A stretch of 64,000 nucleotides of DNA from an uncultured Eubacteriales bacterium (lineage in GTDB: Bacteria; Bacillota; Clostridia; Oscillospirales; Oscillospiraceae), in the NCBI GenBank assembly GCA_949283375.1, contig CASDSM010000024.1, forward strand, positions 1 to 64,000. The letters run 5' to 3'. Made by a program: the position numbers and the translations under genes. The notes beneath the pieces were generated by a model. It was not told the origin of the DNA. It made no database searches and saw only the letters and a program-made list of their open reading frames with translations. The first letter of the stretch is position 1. The number at the start of each line of letters is the position of its first letter. This document shows, piece by piece, positions 57,981 through 64,000 of this stretch.

Positions 57981-59639
57981 TCAGTTGTTGTACAGCAGCT
58001 CGAGCGTGCAGGTCTGGGCGATGCTCTTGCGGATCTCCGCGCGCAGCGGCAGGACGGCGGAGGGGGTGACGCTCAGCTCGTCGATGCCGATGGCCAGGAA
58101 GGTGTGCAGCAGGGAGATGTCGGCGCCCAGCTCGCCGCAGATGCCGATCCAGATGCCGGCGGCGTGGGCGGCGTCGGTGGCCATCTTGAGCGCGCGCAGC
58201 ACGGCGGGGTGATGCGGGTCAAAGAACTTGCCGAGGTCGTTGCACTGGCGGTCGCAGGCCAGGGTGTACTGGGTCAGGTCGTTCGTGCCGACGGAGAAGA
58301 AGTCCACCAGTTTGGCCAGCTCGGGCGCCATCATGATGGAGGCGGGTGTCTCGATCATGATGCCGATCTCGGTGTCGGGGTTGAAGGGGATGCCCTCCGC
58401 CTTCAGCTCGTCCATGACGCTCTTGCAGGCGCGGCGGCACTCCTTGACCTCCCAGACGGAGGTGATCATCGGGAACATGATGGCCACCTTGCCGTAGGCG
58501 GACGCGCGGTAGAGGGCGCGCAGCTGGGTGCGGAAGACCTCCGGACGGTTCAGGCAGATGCGGATGGCGCGCAGGCCCATGGCGGGGTTCTCTTCCTTGT
58601 TCAGGTTGAAGTAGTCCACCTGCTTGTCCGCGCCGATGTCCAGCGTGCGGATAACGACGCGCTTGCCGCCCATCGCGGCGGCGACCGTCTTGTACGCCTC
58701 AAACTGCTCGTCCTCGGTGGGATAGTCGCTCGTGGCGAGGTAGAGGAACTCGGAGCGGAACAGGCCGATGCCCTGCCCGTCGTTGGCGAGCACGGCGGCC
58801 ACGTCGTCCGGGGAGCCGATGTTGCAGTAGACCATCATCTTGCGGCCGTCGAGGGTGATGTCCTCCTGGCCCTTCATGGTCTGGAGCAGCTGCTTGAGCT
58901 CGGCCTGCTTCTGGTGCTTGTCGCGCAGCATGGCGAGGGTGATCTCGTCCGGATCGAGGACCATCTGGCCGGTGTCGCCGTCGATGTAGGCCAGGCGGCC
59001 ATTGTACTCCTGCTTGAGGGCGTCTCCCGCGCCGCAGATGGCGGGGATGCCCATCGTGCGGGCGAGGATGGCGGTGTGGCTGTTGCCCGAGCCGCCCTGG
59101 GTGACGAAGCCGAGGATCTTGCTCTTGTCGAGCTGGATGGTCTCAGACGGGGCGAGGTCGTCGGCGCAGAGGATCACCGGGTCCTCCGAGTCGATGCCGC
59201 CCTCGACGATGCCCATCAGGTTGTTGAGGATGCGCTGGGTCACGTCGCGGATGTCGGCGGCGCGGGCACGCATATAGGCGTCATCCATCGCGGCGAACAT
59301 CGCGGCGAACTGCTCGCCGGCCACCTGTACAGCGTATTCCGCGTTGCAGTGCTCCTCCTCCATCGTCTCCTGGATGCACTCGACATAGTCGTCATCCTCG
59401 ACGAACATGGCGTGCGTCTCGAACAGGATGGCGGACTCGTCGCCCGCCTCGGCCCGGCACTTCTCCGCCAGGTCGGCGAGCTGCTGCATGGACTGCTCCT
59501 GCGCGGCGGCCAGACGGGCCTTCTCCGCCTCCAGGTCTTCCACGGTCTGCTTGGTCACCGTGTTGTCGTGCCGCTGGAAGAAATAGATGGGGCCCTTCTC
59601 GACGCCCTTGGAGACGCCCTTGCCCTGAATCAGAATCAT
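57981..59639 (-). CDS. ptsI: PTS enzyme I (phosphoenolpyruvate-protein phosphotransferase)
   Basis: The 552-residue enzyme transfers phosphate from PEP to HPr. It has the N-terminal helical and phospho-His domain (QGGSGNSHTAILARTMGIPAICG, His188) and a C-terminal PEP-binding barrel (GIGLFRSEFLYL, MIETPASIMMAPELAKLVDFFSVGTNDLTQYTLACDR, and the active-site Cys in GICGELGAD). The start at 59639 follows GAGAGGTG and gives normal length. The gene lies directly downstream of ptsH, in an apparent operon with L-ascorbate-type catabolic genes. Confidence 0.95.
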   Translation of the reverse strand: MILIQGKGVSKGVEKGPIYFFQRHDNTVTKQTVEDLEAEKARLAAAQEQSMQQLADLAEKCRAEAGDESAILFETHAMFVEDDDYVECIQETMEEEHCNAEYAVQVAGEQFAAMFAAMDDAYMRARAADIRDVTQRILNNLMGIVEGGIDSEDPVILCADDLAPSETIQLDKSKILGFVTQGGSGNSHTAILARTMGIPAICGAGDALKQEYNGRLAYIDGDTGQMVLDPDEITLAMLRDKHQKQAELKQLLQTMKGQEDITLDGRKMMVYCNIGSPDDVAAVLANDGQGIGLFRSEFLYLATSDYPTEDEQFEAYKTVAAAMGGKRVVIRTLDIGADKQVDYFNLNKEENPAMGLRAIRICLNRPEVFRTQLRALYRASAYGKVAIMFPMITSVWEVKECRRACKSVMDELKAEGIPFNPDTEIGIMIETPASIMMAPELAKLVDFFSVGTNDLTQYTLACDRQCNDLGKFFDPHHPAVLRALKMATDAAHAAGIWIGICGELGADISLLHTFLAIGIDELSVTPSAVLPLRAEIRKSIAQTCTLELLYNN

Positions 59640-59734
59640 ACGTTTTTCACCTCTCCGGAAAAGCAGGGAAAGCGGGCGCGTCTCCTCCAGACCGACCTCT
59701 GGCAGAATGGACACCCGCTTTCCGGTATTTCAGT

Positions 59735-59995
59735 TTACAGATTCTCTTCGAAGAACTTCTTGACGGCGGCAATTGCCTCTTCCTCGGCGGGGCCCTCGGC
59801 GGCCACGACGACCTCGTCGCCGCTCTTGACGGCCAGGCTCATCAGCTTCATCAGCTGCGAGGCTTTGACGGTCTTGCCGCCCTTGGTCACGGTGATCACG
59901 GTATCGCCATAGGGTTTGGCCAGCTTGGCCAGCAGGCCGGCGGGACGGGCGTGAATGCCCAGCGGGTCGTTGATCGTGTAGGTGAACTGTTGCAT
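59735..59995 (-). CDS. ptsH: Phosphocarrier protein HPr
   Basis: The 86-residue HPr has the active-site segment GIHARPAG with His15, and KASQLMKLMSLAV with Ser46, the target of HPr kinase in Firmicutes, so it can serve both PTS transport and CcpA-type carbon control. GGAGG lies before the ATG. It is 74 bases after the ulaF/araD stop and about 95 bases before ptsI on the minus strand, without a clear terminator in either gap. Confidence 0.95.
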   Translation of the reverse strand: MQQFTYTINDPLGIHARPAGLLAKLAKPYGDTVITVTKGGKTVKASQLMKLMSLAVKSGDEVVVAAEGPAEEEAIAAVKKFFEENL

Positions 59996-60069
59996 CGTGT
60001 GTTCCTCCTTACGTTGCTTTTGGGCTTGTATCAGACCGGCAGGGGCTGCCGGGTCCTGGCGTTGGGGCG

Positions 60070-60771
60070 TTATCGCTTTGCCTGGCCGTAATAGGCGTTC
60101 GGGCCGTGCTTGCGCATATAGTGCTTATCCTGAATCCGCTGGGGTGCGGGGGCGGCGCTGGGGTCCACCTGGCGGGTGAAGATGGCCATCTTGGCGACCT
60201 CCTCCAGCACGACGGCGTGATAGACCGCCTGGGCGGCGTCCTTGCCCCAGGTGAAGGGGCCGTGGCTGTGGCAGATGACGGCGGGCACGGCCACCGGGTC
60301 GATGCCGCGGGCCTGGAACTCCTCGACGATGATGTTGCCGGTGTTGAGCTCATAGTCCTCGTCCAGCTCCGCCTGGGTCAGGTGACGGGCGCAGGGGATG
60401 GGGCCGTAGAAGTAGTCGGCGTGGGTGGTGCCGTAGCAGGGGATGTCCCGCCCGGCCTGGGCCCAGCCCACGGCATAGGGGCTGTGGGTGTGGACGATAC
60501 CGCCGATCTGGGGGAAGGCGTTGTAGAGCACCAGATGGGTCTTGGTGTCGGAGGAGGGGTTCATCTCGCCCTCCACCTTGTTGCCGGCCAGGTCCATGAC
60601 GACCAGGTCCTCCGGGCGCAGCTCATCGTACTCCACGCCGGAGGGCTTGATGACGAACAGGCCCTTCTCCCGGTCAATGCCGCTCACGTTGCCCCAGGTA
60701 TAGGTGACGAGGTTGCGGCGGGGCAGCTCCATATTGGCCTCATAGACTTTCTGTTTCAGTTCTTCCAGCAT
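60070..60771 (-). CDS. ulaF: L-ribulose-5-phosphate 4-epimerase (UlaF/AraD)
   Basis: The 233-residue class II aldolase-like enzyme converts L-ribulose 5-phosphate to D-xylulose 5-phosphate. Family parts are LVTYTWGNVSGID, FVIKPSGVEYDEL, MNPSSDTKTHLVLYNAFPQIGGIVHTHSPYAVGWAQAG with metal-binding histidines, and the HGPFTWGKDAAQAVYHAVVLEEVA segment. The enzyme cannot be assigned to arabinose or ascorbate use by sequence alone; ulaE in the same operon and the divergent ulaG favour UlaF. GGAGG lies before the ATG at 60771, 20 bases after the preceding gene. Confidence 0.9.
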   Translation of the reverse strand: MLEELKQKVYEANMELPRRNLVTYTWGNVSGIDREKGLFVIKPSGVEYDELRPEDLVVMDLAGNKVEGEMNPSSDTKTHLVLYNAFPQIGGIVHTHSPYAVGWAQAGRDIPCYGTTHADYFYGPIPCARHLTQAELDEDYELNTGNIIVEEFQARGIDPVAVPAVICHSHGPFTWGKDAAQAVYHAVVLEEVAKMAIFTRQVDPSAAPAPQRIQDKHYMRKHGPNAYYGQAKR

Positions 60772-60791
60772 AGCGGATGATCCTCCTGTTT

Positions 60792-61850
60792 TCAGTCGGT
60801 GACGGTGTACATGGCCACCTCGTCGATCTCGCGGTTGGTGCCCACCAGCACATCCTTGCCCCCGGCGTTCACAAAGTGCATCAGGTTGGCACAGCCGGTA
60901 TCCCGGTCGATGTACTCCGTGGCATAGGTCCTGCCGTCCCAGGTGATGGCGATGGTGTCCTTCGTGCCCTTGCGCCAGCCGACGCACCAGGTGGGCTTGC
61001 CGAGCAGCTCGCCGGCCCAGGTGGCGTGGATCATGTCGGTCTCCGCCTCGGGCGCGGGGTACTTCCACTGCGGGACGTAGTTGCCGTCCTCGTCCAGGTG
61101 ATAGATGGTGAGCGAGGCGCCGTGGAACGGGCTGATGCAGCCGAGCTCCGGCTTGCCGTCGCCGTCAAAGTCGAGCAGGACGGAGTCGCTGGAGGGAATG
61201 GCGCAGAGCTGGCGGATCTCCCAGTCGCCACCCACCGTCTCGGGCGGGATGAACTGGAAGGTGCCCTCCTCGCAGCCGACGATGGCGGTGTCATAGCCGT
61301 CCTGCGGGCAGAGGGAGTAGCCGTGGTTGCGCAGCATCCCGTCCTTCAGGACGGTCAGCGGGAGCTGGTTGTCCTCGTTGTAGGCGGAGAGGTCCTCCGG
61401 CAGCACCGCGCCGAAGCACGCGCCGGGGAAGCGCCAGTCGTTCTTGTACTCGTGGCCGCTCTTGAGGCAGCAGACGATCAGATAGTTCACGCCGTTGCGG
61501 CTCAGGATGCCGAAGCGGTGGACGAAGGGGGCGTCGACCAGGGTGCGGATCTCCCACTTGCCCTCCCCCTGCGGGGTGGCGATGACGATCTTGGCCTCCT
61601 TGGAGTCGTTGGGGGAGTAGAACTTGTGGGTGGCGAGGAACGCGCCGTTCCCGCCGGGGACGGGAGTCATCGTCATCACGCCGCCCGGCTCCTCCCAGAC
61701 GGTCTCAAGCTGGGTCCCGTCCTCGGCAAAGAGGTAACAGGGGTCGTGCTTCTCCGCCGCGACCAGGAAGCAGTGCTGTCCGTTGTAGGTCAGCTCGCTC
61801 ATGGCGTAGCACTTGTTGAGGTTCGAGATGACTTTCTTTTCCACCTTCAA
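60792..61850 (-). CDS. Cytosolic beta-propeller protein of unknown function in the ula operon
   Basis: The 352-residue protein has no signal peptide or membrane span. It consists of repeated beta-strand blocks of about 45-55 residues, e.g. NGQHCFLVAAEKHDPCYLFAEDGTQL, NGVNYLIVCCLKS, SVLLDFDGDGKPELGCISPFHGASLTIYHLDEDGNY, TIAITWDGRTYATEYIDRDTGCANLMHF. The DFDGDGKPE segment is like an FG-GAP/VCBS calcium loop. A six- or seven-bladed propeller is likely. Lying between ulaE and ulaF, it may be an enzyme such as a lactonase or mutarotase, or a sensor, for the same pathway. I know no characterised member of ula operons like it. Confidence 0.7.
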   Translation of the reverse strand: MKVEKKVISNLNKCYAMSELTYNGQHCFLVAAEKHDPCYLFAEDGTQLETVWEEPGGVMTMTPVPGGNGAFLATHKFYSPNDSKEAKIVIATPQGEGKWEIRTLVDAPFVHRFGILSRNGVNYLIVCCLKSGHEYKNDWRFPGACFGAVLPEDLSAYNEDNQLPLTVLKDGMLRNHGYSLCPQDGYDTAIVGCEEGTFQFIPPETVGGDWEIRQLCAIPSSDSVLLDFDGDGKPELGCISPFHGASLTIYHLDEDGNYVPQWKYPAPEAETDMIHATWAGELLGKPTWCVGWRKGTKDTIAITWDGRTYATEYIDRDTGCANLMHFVNAGGKDVLVGTNREIDEVAMYTVTD

Positions 61851-61931
61851 TGGAATCTCCTCCGTTCAATGTAGTATTTTACCCCAGATGAGGCAATTAA
61901 TCAATAGTTTTTGCAAATGATATTATACAAT

Positions 61932-62771
61932 TTACATTTTGTCCAAAATTTCACACATGCTCCGGTTGGCAAAGAGGATGTCCTCCTTCCAGTCCGGCTT
62001 GCCCACGTCCCACATCTCGGTGACGTAGCGGCGGATGCCGAGCGACCACGCCTTTTCGATCACAGCGGGGAAGTCCACATGGCCGGTGAGGAAGGGGATC
62101 TCGCGGAATTTGCCGGGCACCGTCTCCTTCAGGTGGAGGGCGACGATGTGGCCGCGGCCGGTCTCCAGGTCCTCGAGCACGTCCGTCCCGTAGGTCTTGG
62201 CGGCGTTCGTGAGGTTGCCCGAGTCGGGATAAACGCCGAGGTAGGGGCTGTCGATCAGGCTGACATAGTGCATGCTCTTTTCGACAGTGTTCATGAACTC
62301 GGTCTCCATCGTCTCAAAGCCGAGCACGATGCCGCGGCAGGCGGCCATCTCCGTGGCTTTGGCCAGATTCTCACGGAACATCCGCTCCGTCTCCTCCGTG
62401 CCCTGCTCATAGTAGACGTCGTAGCCGGCGAGCTGGATGATGCGGATGCCGAGGTCGTCGGCCAGCATGACCGCCTTCTCCATGATCTCCATCCCGCGCG
62501 CGCGCACGGCGGGGTCGGTCGCGCCGAGGGGGTACTTCCGGTGGCCGGACAGGCACATGCTCCGGATGGGCACTCCCACCTCCTTCATGGTGCGCACCAG
62601 CTCCAGGCGCTCCTCCTGCGTCCACTCCAGACGGGCCAGGCGGGCGTCCGTCTCGTCGATGCTGATCTCGACGAAGTCGTAGCCGCACTCCTTCGCACAC
62701 AGGAGCATGTTCCGCCAGGACATCCCCTTGGGCATGGCCTTCTCATACAGGCCGATGGCGTATGCTTTCAA
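61932..62771 (-). CDS. ulaE: L-ribulose-5-phosphate 3-epimerase UlaE
   Basis: The 279-residue TIM-barrel enzyme interconverts L-xylulose 5-phosphate and L-ribulose 5-phosphate. UlaE-type motifs include GLYEKAMPKGMSWRNMLLCAKECGYDFVEISIDETDARLARLEW, SMCLSGHRKYPLGATDPAVRARGMEIMEKAV, IRIIQLAGYDVYYEQGTEET, and the metal ligands in LGFETME, YPDSGNL and HLKET. Length is as in E. coli UlaE. GGAGG lies before the ATG. It heads the minus-strand operon that continues to ptsI. Confidence 0.93.
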   Translation of the reverse strand: MKAYAIGLYEKAMPKGMSWRNMLLCAKECGYDFVEISIDETDARLARLEWTQEERLELVRTMKEVGVPIRSMCLSGHRKYPLGATDPAVRARGMEIMEKAVMLADDLGIRIIQLAGYDVYYEQGTEETERMFRENLAKATEMAACRGIVLGFETMETEFMNTVEKSMHYVSLIDSPYLGVYPDSGNLTNAAKTYGTDVLEDLETGRGHIVALHLKETVPGKFREIPFLTGHVDFPAVIEKAWSLGIRRYVTEMWDVGKPDWKEDILFANRSMCEILDKM

Positions 62772-62910
62772 ACCAATAACCTCCTCTGTGATTCGAGACG
62801 ATCCGGCTGGCCCTGTTTCGTCATTTTTGCCGCATCCGGCAGAAAAAGGAAAGAGAACAGATGTTGCGGCGGGTGCGGGGGAGAGAAACGAACAAAAAGA
62901 ACATAAAACG

Positions 62911-62936
62911 GGGCAGACAACCTCTTTCTGCCCCCT
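62911..62936 (-). other. Hairpin at the 5' end of the ulaE transcript
   Basis: On the minus strand GGGGCAGA and TCTGCCCC pair around AAGAGGTTG, starting within a few bases of the predicted transcript start and followed by CGTTTTATGTTCTTTTTG. It may stabilise the mRNA or attenuate it. Confidence 0.5.
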
Positions 62937-62965
62937 ATTATATCGGATGCCGCTGGCGTATGCAA
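62937..62965 (-). promoter_or_regulatory. Promoter of the ulaE-ptsI operon
   Basis: On the minus strand TTGCAT (62965-62960), a 17-base spacer, then consensus TATAAT (62942-62937). Confidence 0.82.
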
Positions 62966-63305
62966 GGGATTTGCGCGAAAAAACGAGAAAATCATGTTCG
63001 ATTCGAGCGGCGGAACCGGCGGCGGCAAATTCGTCAAAATGACGAACCTTGTTTTCGGCCTAAAAATTTTGACATGTATAAATCATTAAAATTGCAATAA
63101 ACAGCCTAATATGAGCGCATAAGCAATTAAAAATGTAAATCCGGAATGGTAGAAAATTTACCGGCTTATGAAAAGAAACATGAAAAAGTTTAATCGAACG
63201 TAAAAATCACTTGAAATTATGTTTGGTTTCCGTTATAGTATTGGCATGAGGTCATAAATGCGCAACGAACACAACTGCAACAGAAGAAGGAGGACAAGAA
63301 ACTCT
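62966..63305. promoter_or_regulatory. AT-rich divergent control region between ulaE and ulaG
   Basis: There is no gene here. The stretch 63040-63240 is strikingly AT-rich for this genome. GGTA...TACC with flanking CCGG (63141-63164) is a possible operator. The ulaG promoter lies at its right end. A regulator binding here could control both directions. Confidence 0.55.
63211..63239 (+). promoter_or_regulatory. ulaG promoter
   Basis: TTGAAA (63211-63216), a 17-base spacer, then TATAGT (63234-63239), about 65 bases before the ulaG start. Confidence 0.78.
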
Positions 63306-64000
63306 ATGAGCAAAGTATCTGAGATGACCCGTGAGAAATGGATCATGAGCACCTTCCCCGAGTGGGGCACCTGGCTGGTGGAGGACATCGAGAATGAGGT
63401 CGTCGCCCCCGGCAACGTGGCCATGTGGTGGCTCGGCTGCACCGGCGTGTGGTTCAAGACCCCGGGCGGCGCGAACATCACGGTGGACCTCTGGTGCGGC
63501 AACGGCAAGCGCACCCACGGCAACGGCAAGATGGCGGTGGGCCATCAGATGGCCAATATGTGCGGCGGCCGCGCGATGCAGCCCAACCTGCGCAACGTCC
63601 CCTTTGTGATCGACCCGTTTGCCTTCAAGCAGGTGGACGCGGTGCTGGCGACCCACTATCACCAGGACCACATGTCCGCCGAGTGGGCGGCCCATGTCCT
63701 CCAGAGCGGCATGACCACTACCGATGACAAGGGCAACGTCATCCCCGTCCCCTTCATCGGCCCGCAGAAGTCTGTGGACACCTGGGTGAAGTGGGGCGTG
63801 CCCGCAGAGCGCTGCACCGTGGTCAAGCCGGGCGACGTGATCAAGATCAAGGACCTGGAGATCATCGCCCTGGACAGCTTTGACCGCACTTGCATCGTCA
63901 CCACCGACTCCACCGGCCCCGACCGCGAGGAGCTGACCGGCAAGTGCCCGACCGACATGGACGAGAAGGCGGTCAACTATCTCATCAAGACCCCCGGCGG
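63306..64000 (+). CDS. ulaG: L-ascorbate-6-phosphate lactonase UlaG, partial at right edge
   Basis: The first 231 residues are visible; the full enzyme is about 350-360. It opens L-ascorbate 6-phosphate to 3-keto-L-gulonate 6-phosphate. The metallo-beta-lactamase fold motif [13 protein letters not shown] (from His117) binds the metal. [55 protein letters not shown] is a hallmark UlaG region. GGAGG lies about eleven bases before the ATG at 63306. The lactonase, ulaE and ulaF cover three steps of ascorbate use; the decarboxylase ulaD and the PTS permease would be expected beyond the right edge. Confidence 0.93.
   Translation, partial: MSKVSEMTREKWIMSTFPEWGTWLVEDIENEVVAPGNVAMWWLGCTGVWFKTPGGANITVDLWCGNGKRTHGNGKMAVGHQMANMCGGRAMQPNLRNVPFVIDPFAFKQVDAVLATHYHQDHMSAEWAAHVLQSGMTTTDDKGNVIPVPFIGPQKSVDTWVKWGVPAERCTVVKPGDVIKIKDLEIIALDSFDRTCIVTTDSTGPDREELTGKCPTDMDEKAVNYLIKTPG

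Noticed and set aside
63069..63100. TTGACA at 63069 as a second ulaG promoter
   Set aside because: No acceptable -10 box lies at 16-18 bases; the promoter at 63211-63239 is much better.

Overview
The window is chromosomal DNA of a high-GC member of the Clostridia, most likely an Oscillospiraceae-type gut commensal. The Firmicutes signs are T-box and yybP-ykoY leaders, a CIRCE operator, an HPr with both His15 and Ser46, an L27 with the N-terminal extension cleaved by Prp, and housekeeping orders such as rplU-prp-rpmA-obg, mfd-foldase, dprA-topA-trmFO and plsX-rnc. Genes are dense on both strands and coding DNA is GC-rich by eye. AT-rich DNA is confined to a few intergenic gaps. I see no rRNA, tRNA, CRISPR array, prophage or transposase gene.

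Layout. 1-2.8 kb: a DUF3137 protein, a 52-aa membrane ORF and a lipoprotein. 3.0-9.5 kb: two divergent paralogous ABC importers (solute-binding protein, permease, ATPase). The minus-strand copy sits behind a T-box leader whose specifier reads UGG, so it is probably a tryptophan importer of the TrpXYZ type. The plus-strand copy has its own promoter and a GC-rich folded leader but no T-box. 10.0-18.0 kb: an alpha-galactoside operon (binding protein, two permeases, AraC-type regulator, GH36 alpha-galactosidase, an unknown membrane protein, YesL) without its own ATPase. 18.1-18.7 kb: a CIRCE-controlled Hsp20. 18.8-21.2 kb: obg, rpmA, prp, rplU on the minus strand. 21.5-28.2 kb: prs, pth, mfd and a PrsA/SurA-like lipoprotein. 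28.3-30.6 kb: a zinc-dependent phospholipase C-like protein and a UMF1-type MFS protein, both minus.

31.0-33.3 kb: a DUF1538 membrane protein made of two repeats, followed by a tandem PII-like protein. 33.3-41.0 kb: a TrmH-type methyltransferase, divergent dprA, topA with a histone-H1-like tail, trmFO, plsX and rnc. 41.1-44.4 kb: a small XRE regulator convergent with a P-type ATPase controlled by a Mn2+-type yybP-ykoY riboswitch. 44.4-49.8 kb: VanZ-like protein, a rhomboid-like pseudoprotease with a zinc-binding tail, secG, a GDSL hydrolase, a 58-aa membrane ORF, cysK, a TcdA-like E1 enzyme and a LexA-like repressor. 50.0-52.3 kb: an unknown protein translationally coupled to CstA. 52.5-57.6 kb: an ECF importer (S-like protein, fused double ATPase, EcfT) with a PHP phosphoesterase and an RpiR regulator. 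57.66-57.95 kb: a nested palindromic, MITE-like element. 58-64 kb: ptsI and ptsH downstream of an L-ascorbate-type catabolic set (ulaF/araD, a beta-propeller protein, ulaE), divergent from ulaG, which runs off the right edge.

The window mixes core information-processing genes with nutrient-import modules, and several of these modules carry readable cis-regulation. The least explained units are the DUF1538/tandem-PII pair, the ECF-PHP-RpiR operon, the cytosolic beta-propeller gene in the ascorbate set, and the palindromic element.
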